A stretch of DNA of 64,000 nt from Corella eumyota (taxonomy: Eukaryota > Chordata > Ascidiacea > Phlebobranchia > Corellidae). The number at the start of each line of letters is the position of its first letter. The first letter of the stretch is position 1. A program made the translations under genes and the position numbers. The notes under the pieces are model-generated. The model was not told the DNA's origin, did no database searches, and saw only the letters and a list, made by a program, of their open reading frames with translations. This document shows positions 24,373-36,969 of this stretch, in pieces. The stretch spans positions 5,332,001 through 5,396,000 of the forward strand of contig OY720101.1 of NCBI GenBank assembly GCA_963082875.1, read 5' to 3'.

Positions 24373-27300
24373 ATGAGGGAATTTAGGAGTAATCATACTT
24401 CGGATTCTCTAATTGAACTAAACATGTAAGATTTATATATTATGTTGCAGTGTTATATGCTTAACAAACTTGTTTTTAAATTTATTTTTTAAGAGATAGA
24501 AAAACAGAAAAGAAATATTGTGACTTTAAAATTAAAGTCGAAAATCAAGAATTTTCTGTTCACAAATCTATTTTAGGAGTTTTTTCTGATTTTTTTGGCA
24601 AGTTGTTCACAAGCAAGATATAATGAGTATACAGCAAAATTCGTGTGATGGTTTTAAATACAATTGTAATTACTAAAAATTAAAATTGATATTTATTGGG
24701 AATACCTGGTAATAATGTACTAATCGAGCCTTATTTAATGTCATTTGCAATAAAGCATTTGTCATATTGTTGTGTATACTAACAAGTTTTGCATAACACT
24801 AAACCTTTCTTTAACCTTACGTATTTTATTTTAAAGATGAGAGAAAGTTATGACAATGCAGCTGATATTCAAGGAGTTAGTCTTGAAAGTATGGAAACCA
24901 TATTGGAGTTTATCTACACTGAGAAGATTATAGTTGGGTCTAAGAATGCTTGGGATCTTTATACTTCAGCTGATTACATGCAAATACCAAGTATTTTAAC
25001 ATTACCAGCTACATATGTTTTAAAACCATTTTCTAATTACTGCTTTGCTTTGTATATTTCACAATATTTTAATGTTGAAACTTAGTAATTAAATTAAATG
25101 TCATGTATTTATTGCTTTATTAACTTATTAGAATTATAAAACATTTGTAGGCATTAAAGAATTCTGTTTGGAAATTTTGGTTGAAAATGTCAATCCTGAA
25201 AATTGTTTGAGCAGTTTAAGTTTTAGCATAAAATACAATGAAAAAAAACTTAAAGAAAAATGTCAAACTTTTATTGATCAACATTATGGCAAAGTTGTTC
25301 AACAAAAATCGTTCAATCAACTTAACAAGGATGAAATGTTGGCTATTGTAGAGATTAAAAACAAAAAGGTAAATTACTATAATATAATAAATAAGCTTTT
25401 TCTAGCGATATTTAAATAATTGGGTGTATTTATTGGTTACAAAAACTTTATTTTTACAAATTTACTAAAATTTAAATTTTTATTTAGAATTCTTATTATG
25501 CTGAGGAAAGTGCTTACAAGGCTGTGATTGGTTGGATAAAATATGACAAAGATCAACGTCAAAAATATTTTTTGGAGTTGTTTCGATTACTTAAACTGGA
25601 AAAAATGAGAAAAAGTTTTATTAAAACTGTTGTTCATGAAGAGGTTTGTGTTTAAACATTCGAACATTTTTTTAAATTGTAAAATTGATTTTAATTTTGC
25701 AAGGAGTTGGTGAACAATTCCACTGAATGTTTGAACTTAGTTGTTAAAAGTCTCTTATTAGATGTTGTGCGTTTAAATGTTGATGAAAAAGAAGATGTAG
25801 ATCCTGGTGGTAAATATTTTAAATTGTGTATAATCAAATAGGCCATAATTTTAATTTAATCAACACATTTTAATTAGATTCTACAAAGTTGGTAATATTG
25901 GGTGGGTATAATAAAAGTAAAGAAGTTATTAAATACAACCCAACAATTAAACAATTCACCAACTTACCAGTAAGTTTTGTTTTTGTGTTATTTAAATTTA
26001 TTTTTAAGGATATTATTACCCTTTTTTTTGAATATATTGTAATATAAAAATTAATATCTGGATATTTTAGAACCTTAAAATTGATCGAGAAGGCTCAGCT
26101 TCTGTTAACTTAAATCAACAAATTTATGTTTTTGGTGGTGAAGCTAAGCCTAAATCAGTAGAAATGTTGGACTTAAATGATTCGAAAGTTGATTGGAAGG
26201 AATTAACTTTAATGAATATTGAAAGAAGATATGCAGCAGCTGCTGTCTGGAATGGTAAATATTTATTTTTTAAATTTATTACTTTATCATAGATTTTTAT
26301 ATCTTTGCTATTTAAACACATTTTGTTTTGCTGTTTTTATTTTATTGTTATAATGCTAAACTTTTGTTATAGGTAATTTTTATATATTTGGTATTAGCCT
26401 TTATTGCAGTTTATTTATTGCTAAACACACTATTTGTAAAGTTATATATTATTTAATTAATTTAATTTTAAAATCTTACAACATTTATTTTTTATTAAAT
26501 AAGTTTAGAAATAAATATTACTTTTGTTTAAATTTACCTTTTTATTAATTCATAAGGGTATAAAATTTTAATTTTTTTTATTTAAAAATATATTTTTGTA
26601 AGCGTATGTGCCACAATTTAATTAAAATATTTGACTATTTAATTTATTTTTGTAGAAAATATTTATGTGACTGGTGGAATTGATAGAAAAAAATCTTGTG
26701 TGAGATTTAATCCCAGACTTAACTCTTGGACAAATCTTAGTGACATGATAGTTGGAAGAAGTTATCATGCATTGTGTGCTCACAATGGTAAAAATAAAAA
26801 AAAAAGTTGTGATATATATTTCAATGTCGATTAACTATAAAATGTTTTTTTTTTAATAATACGAGAAAGATATTTTAGATTCTTAAATTTTAACTTTATC
26901 GTTTATTTTTTGTTTAAGGATTTCTTTATGCCATTGGTGGACATGATGGCAGGTGGAGTCTTACTTCAGCTGAGCGAATGAATTTAACATCAGAAAAGTG
27001 GGAAATGATTCCATCAATGTTGAATAAAAGATATGGATTAGCTGCAGTTTTGTTAAATCAAGAAATCTATGCAATCGGTATCTGTTTAATAAACACATTA
27101 AAAATAAATTAGCTGTGAATTTTAAAAAAAATTGTGTGGTAAATTGTTAAGAAAGACTTTTTTTCCAAATAGGTGGTTGTGATGATTTCACTAGCCTAAA
27201 ATCAGTAGAAAAACTTTGTTTCAATCAAAATGCCTGGGGCGAGGTTACTTCACTGAATGAGGCAAGATATTGCCATTCAGCTTGTGTTTTACAAGGAAAA

Positions 27301-27644
27301 ATTTTTGTTGTTAGTGGCAAGTAAGTATTTGTTATATATATTTGTTTTAAATAATGAAATAAATAAAAATGTGTTTTTTTTTATTTGATTTGTAATAAAA
27401 TATTTAGTTTTGACTATTATATTTTTTTATAATTTTTGTAGTGAATTAAAATTATTTAAATGGTTTTTACACAATTGTTTTTATTTAAGCTTAAAAATAA
27501 TACTTTAATTAAAAAATATATATATTAAAAATTTTTTTTAGCAATAACACAAATATTGAAGTTTATGATCTACAACTTAACAGTTGGAAGATTGAGACTG
27601 AAATGGAAAAAGTTATCTACGATGCATCTGTTGTTGTTGTTTAA
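24373..27644 (+). CDS. KLHL copy H, Kelch-like gene with exon 2 donor change
   Basis: Exons: 24373-24425, 24494-24617, 24837-24990, 25151-25368, 25488-25643, 25704-25809, 25878-25969, 26071-26254, 26656-26787, 26919-27077, 27173-27320, 27542-27644. The frame is open for 542 residues with BTB, BACK and six blades. The intron after exon 2 begins ATATAA (24618) where all other copies have GTAT, so this donor is probably lost and BTB exon 2 may not be joined to exon 3. Exon 7 uses the upstream acceptor as in copy F (the downstream one is AA). Exons 5-12 are near-identical to pseudogene B, but H lacks B's stop and keeps the exon 10 acceptor. It may be a very young pseudogene or may be expressed from an alternative splice. 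Confidence 0.72.
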
Positions 27645-28280
27645 AATTTAAATTTTATGATTTTTATGCTAAAAATGTCATAAATTTATGACTGCAGCAA
27701 TAATATTGTTTTTTAATGTATTTGATTGCTTCTTTTTGAAAATTAACATTCTATTTAAATTATGACTTTATAGTTTATATTTTGTTTTGAGATGTTAATA
27801 ATTAATGTTGCGAATAGTTGTTATCTTTCATTAACTTTGTATTTTTTATTAAGTGCAATGAAAAAAATTTTTGTTTGTATTTTTAATTTATTTCAATTTT
27901 ATGAAATCATTTTTTTTTTTATTTAAGAAAGAGCTGAGACAGTTAGTATTTTAATTTAAATTTTAAATTATTAGTTTTTTGCATAGTTTTAATGTTAATG
28001 TAGTTTTTTGATTATTTATTATTTTGTTATTTTTAGATTTAGGTTGGTTTAGTAGCTTTAATTGATTTCAAAAAAAAATTTTGCATTTTTGAGTTTTTGG
28101 AAATTTTAAAGGTAAGTTAAATTAAAGTAATTTAAATATAAAAAAAGCAATTTATTGGCAAATGTTTTATATTTTAATGTTTTAAATTTGTTACCAAGAT
28201 GTGAAGTTTGGTAAAAAAATGTATTAATCTTGTTATTTCTGTTTATTTAAACAATTTTTTTATATTTTAGGTAACAGAAA
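27645..28280 (+). other. Spacer H|I with leader exon (type 2)
   Basis: Leader exon candidate 28037-28111, a near copy of the one at 4442-4517. The whole spacer is part of the long duplicated block. Confidence 0.5.
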
Positions 28281-31270
28281 ATGAGGGAATTCAAGAGTAA
28301 TCATGCTTCGGATTCTTTAGTTAAACTAAACACGTAAGATTTATATTTTTATATTATTTTGCAGTGTTATAGACTCAAAAAGTTGTTTTTAATTGTTTTT
28401 TTAAGTGATAGAAAAACAGAAAAGAAATATTGTGACTTTATAATCAAAGTTGAAAATCATGAGTTCTCAGTTCACAAATCTATTCTTGGAGTTTTTTCTG
28501 ATTTTTTTGGCAATATGTTTACAAGCAAGGTATAATAATATTTGCTTAAAAAACAAGTTTTGCATATTATGGCACTACTTTGTTTGATATTTTAAATTTT
28601 TGTTTAAAAGATGAGAGAAACTTATGAAAACACAGCTGATATTCAAGGAGTAAGTCTTGAAAGTATGGAAACCATATTAGAGTTTATCTACACTGAGAAG
28701 ATTAAAGTTGGGTCTGAGAATGCTTGGGATCTTTATACTTCAGCTGATTACTTGCAAATACCAAGTATTTTAAATTATTGCATTAATATTTATTTTAAAA
28801 GAATTCTAGTTTTTATTTGAAAAATGTAAGCTGGGTATGGTACATGAAAAAAGTTAACTAATAGTTTATACTTGCCTATGTAAATTTAGTTATGTGTATT
28901 ACTTTAATAATTTATACCATTTATATATATAGGTGTAAAAGAATATTGCTTGGATCTTTTGATTGAAAAAGTTAATCTTCAAAATTGTGTGAGCAATTTA
29001 AGTTTCAGTGTAAAGTATAACGAAACTAAACTTGAGGAAAAATGTCAGACTTTTATTGATCAACAGTTTGAAGAAGTTGTTCAACAAAGAAAATTTTATC
29101 AACTTGATAAGGATGAAATGTGGGCTATTTTAGAAATTAAAGAGAAAAAGGTGAAACCACTCAAACTAATTGACAAAAGTTATAATTTATTCAACCTAAA
29201 TTATACCCAAGTTTATTTTTTATCACAATTTTTAAAACCAAGATTTTGTGCCTAATAATTAGAAATTAATAAATTAATTAAATGGTTTAGAATACTTCTT
29301 CTGCCGAGGAAATTGCTTACAATGCTGTGATAAGTTGGATTAAATTTGACAAGGATGAACGTCAAAAATATTTTATGCAATTTTTTCGATTACTAAAGTT
29401 GGAAATAATGAGAAAAAGTTTTATTAAAACTGTTATTAGAAATGAGGTTTGTTTGTAACAACATATTTAAAATTTACATTATAATTTAATGCGTTTAGGC
29501 TAATTTTTAGTTTTTTAAGGAATTAGTGAATGAATTTAACGAATGTTTCAAATTAGTAGTGGATAGTTTGTTATCTGATGTTACTGAAATAAAAGTTAAT
29601 AAAGAAGAAAATGGCAAGTTAAATGGTGAATCAATTAAAATTTTTTAAATTTTGTAATTAAAAAATAATTAAATAAGATAAAAGTATTTTTATAACATGT
29701 TTGTTAAAATCCAACAGAGTTTGTAATGGTGGGTGGTTTAAACACAAGTAAAGAAGTTATTAAATACAACCCAACAAGCAAACATTTAACTGAATTGCCT
29801 GTAAGTTTTAATTTTTTTTTTATTTATTATTTTTAATATTACTACTTTTCTATGTAAAACATTAGAAATGTAACTCGGAAATGTAACTTTTTTTTTATTC
29901 TATATACAATTCTATATATTTTAGAATCATAAAATTGATCGAGTTGGAGCAGCTTCTGTTAACTTAAATCAACAAATTTATGTTTTTGGTGGAAATGCTA
30001 AACCTGAATCAGTAGAAATGTTGGACTTAAATGATTCAAAATCTGATTGGAAGGAAATAACTTTAATGGATATTGGAAAAAAATATGCAGCAGCTGCTGT
30101 TTGGAAGGGTAAATATTTTACGTAAATGTTTATTATATTGAGATTTAATATTTTTACCAATTAATTGATTTTTTATTTTTTTTAAGTTTTCCTAATTAAC
30201 ATTATAATAGTTTAAATCTGTATTATTAAGTTTTAAAAAAAATCTAAAATTTCTTTTAAAATGTGATAAACCTATTTTTCTTCAGACAATATTTATGTGA
30301 CTGGTGGAAATAGTAGTTGCAAATCTTGTGTGAAATTTGATCCTAAACTTAATTCTTGGACAGAACTTAGTGACATGTTAGTTGGAAGAAGTTACCATGC
30401 ATTGTGTGCTCACAATGGTAAAAGTCTAGATATTGATATAGTTTTATTATTACAAAAATACTAAATTTTTTTAAGGGTTTCTTTATGCCATTGGTGGATT
30501 TTGTGGTGGACAATTTCTTAATTCAGCCGAACGCATAAATTTAAAATCAGAAAAGTGGGAAATGATTCCATCAATGTTAAACAAAAGATATGGATTAGCT
30601 GCAGTTTTGTTAAATCAGCATATCTACGTAACTGGTAATTTTTCAACATTTTCAGTAGAACCTCAGTTTTGGTATATTTAAATAATTACTCTTAGATAAT
30701 GTTAAGGATTAAATTATTTTAATTACAGTAAATCAATTCACAACTACATTACAACTATTATTGATGCTATATTATGTATTTAATTGCTTAAATTACTTAA
30801 CAATAGGTGGCAATGATGGTTATATTGATCTAAAATCAGTAGAAAAATTTTGTTTTGATCAAAATGACTGGTCTGAGGTTGCTTCACTTAATGAGGCAAG
30901 GTATCTTCATTCAGCTTGTGTTTTACAAGAAAAGATTTATGTTGTTGGTGGCAAGTAAGAATTTGTTATATTTTAAATTTATAATTAATAAAAATATAAG
31001 TTAGAGTTGTAGTTGTTAGTTAGGTTAAGATGAAAATAATCTTAAGATGAAAATATATAGTAGGTTATTTAAACTCTTCGTAATAATTATTATCTGAATG
31101 CTAAATTGCATATTTTTTCTATTAATTTGTTTAAAAAAAATGTTTTGTCATAAATTATGCATTATAGGGACAACAAAACAATAGAAGTTTATGATCCACA
31201 ACTCAACACCTGGAAGTTTGAGACTGGATTTCAAAAGTTTATTTCTCTAGCATCTGTTATTTCGATTTAA
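28281..31270 (+). CDS. KLHL copy I, BTB-BACK-Kelch protein, near-identical twin of copy C
   Basis: Predicted 539 residues. Exons: 28281-28333, 28406-28529, 28611-28764, 28933-29150, 29291-29446, 29520-29625, 29718-29800, 29925-30108, 30286-30417, 30476-30634, 30807-30954, 31168-31270. Introns as well as exons match copy C with only scattered substitutions and a 3-bp indel in intron 10, offset 23,595 bp and then 23,592 bp. All GT-AG sites and the frame are intact. Among the few coding differences, blade 4 has G-G-Q-F where C has G-G-L-F, and blade 5 has W-S-E-V where C has W-S-K-V. The function is expected to be the same as C. Confidence 0.88.
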
Positions 31271-32034
31271 TTAAAAATATTTTATATTTTGTGGCAAATT
31301 TATTGATTTTATGAAATTTGGCACAAAAGTAACATATTTTAAAAATAATAACTATTAAATTAAAATTAATTTACAGTTATTTGTTATTTTAAAACAAGCA
31401 ATTTTACATTTTTAAGTGGGGTATTTTATTTATTTTTTATTGTTTTTTTTTAAATACTGTAAACATCATTTTCAGATTTTTTTATTATATTCATATTTTC
31501 AAAATGTAATTGCTTTAGATTTTCTAGCTGTGATTAATAATTTTAAAATCAAGTTAAGCTGATCTCTTAAATTGAATTATTTTTTTGAATATGAATTTTC
31601 TGTGTTCCTTAAAAAAATTTTATGATATTGATTTGAATATTATTAGTTTTTATAACTTATGCAAAGTCATTACTGTTTATTTTGGTAATCTTGTTTTGTT
31701 GCTTTTTTATAGGTTTAAAATTTACATTTATAAAAGTTAAATTTAACCTAACTTGTTAAATTGTTTGTTACACATTTGATTCAATTTGAAAATTAAGTAA
31801 AAGGTATGTGTTAATTAAACTTTTATATTTCAAATTTCTGTTTTATTTTTGTTATTTTTTTTACAAAAGAGATTAAAATTTATGTAAAAATATTATGCAA
31901 TTAAGTCTTTTTAGTAAACCTATTTATGAATTAATAAAACTTTAATAATTTAAAATTGTTTTTTCAAATATAAATATTTTTGTAATTTACAATTAATTTT
32001 ATTTTGCAAAATTTTATGTTTTAGATAATACAAA
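31271..32034 (+). other. Spacer I|J with leader exon (type 3)
   Basis: Counterpart of the C|D spacer with an extra stretch of about 37 bases. Leader exon candidate 31713-31803 with a GTATG donor. No gene seen. Confidence 0.45.
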
Positions 32035-35000
32035 ATGAAGGAATTCAAAAGTAATCATGCTTCAGATTCTTTTTTTAAACTCAACATGTAAGATATAAAA
32101 TTAGTATGCATGTTTTTTTGTAATTGATTGTTAAATCATTTTAAAAATTAACTTTTAATAATCTAGTGATCGAAAAACAGAAAAGAAATATTGTGACTTT
32201 AAAATCAAAGTTGAAAATCAAGAATTTTCTGTTCACAAATCTATTCTAGGAGTTTTTTCTGATTTCTTTGGAAAGTTGTTTACAAGCAAGGTATTATATT
32301 ATTATTACTTAGTTTAAAAATAATTTTTGTGTAATATGGCACTAAACCTTGTTTAATAATTTTATTTTTATGTTTTAAAGATGAGAGAAAGTTATGAAAA
32401 CACAGCTAACATTCAAGGAGTAAGTCTTAAAAGTATGGAAACCATATTGGAGTTTATCTACACTGAAAAGATTAAAGTTGTGTCTGAGAATGCTTGGGAT
32501 CTTTATACTTCAGCTGATTACATGCAAATACCAAGTATTTTAACTATTTTATTTAAAACTTATTTAAAATGCTTTAAAAGTAATTTCACTTTATAGAAAC
32601 TGCTTTACTTAGCTAGTTGGTAACGTAAATTAAAATGAACATATATTACTTTAATAAATTGATAATGCTAACATGTGTTTACAGGTGTAAAAGAATTCTG
32701 TTTGGAAATTTTAATTAAAAATGTCAATCCTGAAAATTGTTTGAGCAATTTAAGTTTTAGTGTAAAATACAATGAAAAAAAACTTGAAGAAAAATGTCAA
32801 ACTTTTATTGATCAACATTATGGAAAAGTTATTCAACAAAAAGGGTTTAATCAACTTAACAAGGATGAAATGTTGGCCATTGTTGAGATTAAAAATAAAA
32901 AGGTAAAGTACTTTGATTTAGTAATTATGATATTTAAACCTATTTGTAACATTTATAAATTAAAAAAAAAATATTTTTTTTTTAATTGATTAAAATTTGA
33001 ATTTAACTTAGAATTCTTATTACGCTGAGGAAAGTGCTTACAAGGCTATGCTTGGTTGGATTAAATTTAAAAAAGACCAGCGTCAAAAATATTTTTTGGA
33101 ATTGTTTCAATTGCTGAAGTTGGACAAAATGAGGAAGGGTTTTATTAAATGTGTTGTACATAAAGAGGTTGTCTATTTTAACAAATGTCTTTATATTTTA
33201 CAAATTTTTATTAATGATGTAAAAGGGATTAAACGCTTCTTATTTTTTAACAAGGAATTGGTCAACAGTTCCAATGAATGTTTGAATCTAGTTGTTAACA
33301 GTATTTTGGCTGATGTTTCTGAAATAAAAGTTGAAGAAGAAGAAAATGTTGAGTTTAATGGTGACCAGTTTTAAGTTTTAATTTTGTATAATCTATTGTG
33401 CAATTACATTATTGTGTTTAACTTTTAACTTGTTGTCAGATCACACCGAGTTTAATTTAATTATATTGGGTGGAGAAAACACTAGTAAAAAAGTTATTAA
33501 ATATAATCCAACAACTAAACAATTTACCAATTTACCAGTAAGTTTTATTTTTATGCTTTAAAAATAATCCTTCAGATTTATTTTATTTTTTGTAATATTA
33601 TTTAAATTGGGTTTAAAGTGTTTACATTATTTCTATGTGACATTTTATTTTTTAAAAATGCGTTTTTAAGTTATGCAGTGTAGCATTTTGATTTTTTTGA
33701 AGGGGTATTTAATTTTATAGAACATGAAAATTGATCGAGTTGGAGCAGCTTCAGTTAACTGGAATCAACAAATTTATGTTTATGGTGGAAATGCTGAACC
33801 TAATTCAGTAGAAATGTTGGACTTAAATGATTCAAAATCTGATTGCAAGAAAATAACTCCAATGAATATTGGAAGAAGATATGCAGCAGCTGCTGTTTGG
33901 AATGGTATAAGTTTTATTTTTTTAAATTATTATTTTTTAAAAATGCATGTCTTCGCTTAAAATTTGTTAGAGGTAAATGTTATGTAATTGATTATTGATA
34001 CTTTTTATGCAACTTTTGTAACTTTTGATTACTAACTATTAACCTTTATATCCAACAAAAATTAAACTTTTTATTTTAAGTTTTAAATTTTTTTAATTTT
34101 GACCTAACTCCAATCCATATAAAAATATATTTACTACAAAAACAATTATTATTTATAATTGATTTTTACAAAATATTTTATAATAATTAATTTTATTTTA
34201 AAGGGTATAACATTGATTTTTTATTAAATAATTTTAGAAATAAATATTATTTGTGTTAAAATAAACCTATTTAATATTTTATTAAATAAAATTATAATAT
34301 TTGCGCAACAAATTATTCAAAATAATCTACTGGTTATTTTTGTAGAAAATATTTTTGTGACGGGTGGATTTGATAATTTCAAATCTTGTGTGAAATTCGA
34401 TCCCGAACTAAATTCTTGGACATATCTTAGTGACATGTTGGCTGAGAGAAATTGTCATGCATTGTGTGCTCACAATGGTAAAAATACATTTTAATGTTAT
34501 AGATATTTAAATGTTAATTTACAAAACTTTGTTTTTTTTTTAAATCTATTAATATACGATTAGTATTTAGAATTCTTTACTTTTTAAGTTTTTTTCCATA
34601 TTTAATTTTTAAGGATTTCTTTATGCCATTGGCGGATTTATTCTTAATTCAGCTGAGCGCATGAATTTAACATCTGGAAAGTGGGAAATGATTCCATCAA
34701 TGTTAAATAAAAGACACGGATTAGCTGCAGTTTTGTTAAACCAACAAATTTATGCAATTGGTAATTTTAAATAGACTTTATATAATTAACTAAGCTTTGG
34801 ATTTTTCATTTTACTTTTTTTCAAATTTTTTATAATATTTTATGAATTTATTCATGTAGAATTGATTTAAATAATGTACACAAATGTACACACTCTTATT
34901 TCTTTAAAATTATCTATTTAAATTTTTTATAAAATAAATTTAATCAAAAGGTGGGTTTAATGGTTCAAATGATCTAAAATCAGTGGAAAAATTTTGTTTT

Positions 35001-35320
35001 AACAAAAATGCCTGGTTTGAGGTTGCTTCACTTAATGAGGCAAGAAGTTATCATTCAGCTTGTGTTTTACAAGGAAAAATCTATGTTATTGGCGGCAAGT
35101 AAGTTGTTATAATAATTGCATTTCATGTTATTAAAAAATTATGTATGTTTTTTTGTTATATTGAAAAGAAAAATTTATAAAAAAGTTACACATCTACACA
35201 ACTTTTTATTATAGTAATAACAACAAAACAATGGAGGTTTACGATTCACAACTTGACAAATGGAAGATTGAGACTGAATTAAAAAATGTTGTATATGAAG
35301 CATCTGTTGTTGTGGTTTAG
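32035..35320 (+). CDS. KLHL copy J, BTB-BACK-Kelch protein, last unit of the array
   Basis: Predicted 541 residues. Exons: 32035-32087, 32167-32290, 32381-32534, 32685-32902, 33012-33167, 33255-33360, 33440-33537, 33721-33904, 34346-34477, 34614-34760, 34951-35098, 35215-35320. The 5' half to about exon 8 is the twin of copy D but with a normal GT after exon 1; the 3' half is unlike D and more diverged than any other unit. Exon 7 starts 15 bases upstream of the C/D position (D-H-T-E-F-N-L-I). Exon 10 lacks four codons in the loop after GG of blade 4 (I-G-G-F-I-L-N-S). It is the only unit ending in TAG. All sites appear functional. The C-terminal exon has the family's D-K-W-K-I-E-T-E core. Confidence 0.86.
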
Positions 35321-36965
35321 TTAATGCTACGCCAACCACCTGAACCCATTGGTTTGTGAATTCAAAACTGTTCCTATTTACTAACTAGCTAAATCACAAG
35401 CATGTTGAACAGATTTACAAAAAAAAATACAATATTAGTTTCGTCTTAATGAAATTTTGCTGAAAGATTTAAAATTTAAAGACTACGTGTAAGCCCTCAA
35501 ATTGTTTATAAACTTTTGTGTTTCACAAAATAATTTTGATTAGTTTACTGTATTTTTGCATATGTTAAAATACGTTAAACTCATTAGTTCATGATTCTTT
35601 GCGCTGTACGCAATAACTAATACACACTGTTCTTATTACATTTACCACTTCTTATTACTTAGGCAGTTTGTGGTTCTAAAATTGCTGGAAGACCGTAAAG
35701 TGCAATAATCAAGTATTTTTAAAAGTATTATATTCTTGTACTACAGAAACAAAACCAAGTATTTTTAAACCGTGTTTTAAAATTAAATAATCTAAATAAT
35801 TTAATTGCTTTTTATTTGTTATAATCTTTTTCGTTTTTTAATCTATATATTTTTATCACATTTTTATGAATTATTAGTTGATTTTTGAATGTTCTTATGC
35901 AAATGAAACACTATTAATCGATGGATGTAAAAAAATATCATAATTAATCAAATAAAGTTTCATCGTAAAATACAAACAATCGTTTTCACGTTTTAAATGA
36001 AACACGTTAATTAGTTACGCGAGTCTTCCCTTTAAGCAAAAACCCGTTTTAAAGAAGGCAAAACGTCATCATTTGCGAGAAAAGTATGTAGTGTAAGGTT
36101 GTCGAGGCAAATAAAAAGTTTTAAGTATCTACTTTGGAGTAGGTTAATATCTTAATTTTAAAATTAACGTTGGCTTTGAACTTTAGTACAGTAGCATTTA
36201 AATCATTTACACGCTTCAGAATAATATGATACAAGTGTATATATACAAATGAAAGATTTAAAACTTTATAACGTGTTTAACAAAATAGCGACGATGTTGA
36301 ATATAATTTATCTTCGTTGTTTAGCTTACAATAATAAGTCAACAAATTGAATTGAAAATTATTACGTTACAACAATGAATATTTGGATATATTTTAGAGT
36401 TGTATGAAATTGTCATTGCTTAAGGCAAAGAAATATAATACGTTATGTAGCTTATAGATAAGTAATCTATAAAATGATAAAAAACAACAAAGTTAAAATA
36501 ACAATTGTTTAAACTTATTGTTTGCAAGTTTATGCCCGCGGTAAACAACATTCCTACAGAAAAAGTTAATTTACTTTAATAAACGAGTTTAGTTAAATAA
36601 AATCTGTGTATGCAAATGTATGTGCATATTTTATAATTTTCAAAATGTCTTATACGAACGGTGATTTATTTTTTAAGAACCACAATGCTAGATTAATGTT
36701 TTGAAATAAAATAAAAACAACGCATTTAAATATCAGTAATATTAGTTTTTTTTTTAATTTTTTTTGACCTGTTCGACCTGAACTAATCATAAAACCTTAT
36801 TACATACATAAGCGTTACTTTAAATTTTATTTTCTTTAATTATTATAAAAACCATAACAAGGCAATACATGTATTTTTAAAACAATATTAAATATATTAT
36901 TCTCCATGAAAGCTATGGCTGCAATACATAATTATTAGAAGTATTTAAAGAAATTGCGTTTACCC
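35321..36965. other. Intergenic, no gene recognised
   Basis: AT-rich sequence after the last KLHL unit. No coding exon, RNA gene or repeat unit was recognised. Base composition is slightly less T-biased than the array, consistent with leaving transcribed intron-rich sequence. Confidence 0.5.
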
Positions 36966-36969
36966 AAAT

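Larger units (their letters stand above)
25390..33750. repeat. Segmental duplication, second copy (H 3' half to J exon 8)
   Basis: Partner of the block at 1,790-10,100. The offset changes from 23,603 to 23,595, 23,592 and 23,629 along the block because of a few small indels, the largest in the I|J spacer. Beyond J intron 8 the similarity to D stops abruptly. Confidence 0.85.

Noticed and set aside
1-35320. Classic tunicate operon with near-zero intergenic distances
   Set aside because: Spacers are 640-770 bp and each has its own leader exon; co-transcription cannot be excluded but is not shown by the sequence.
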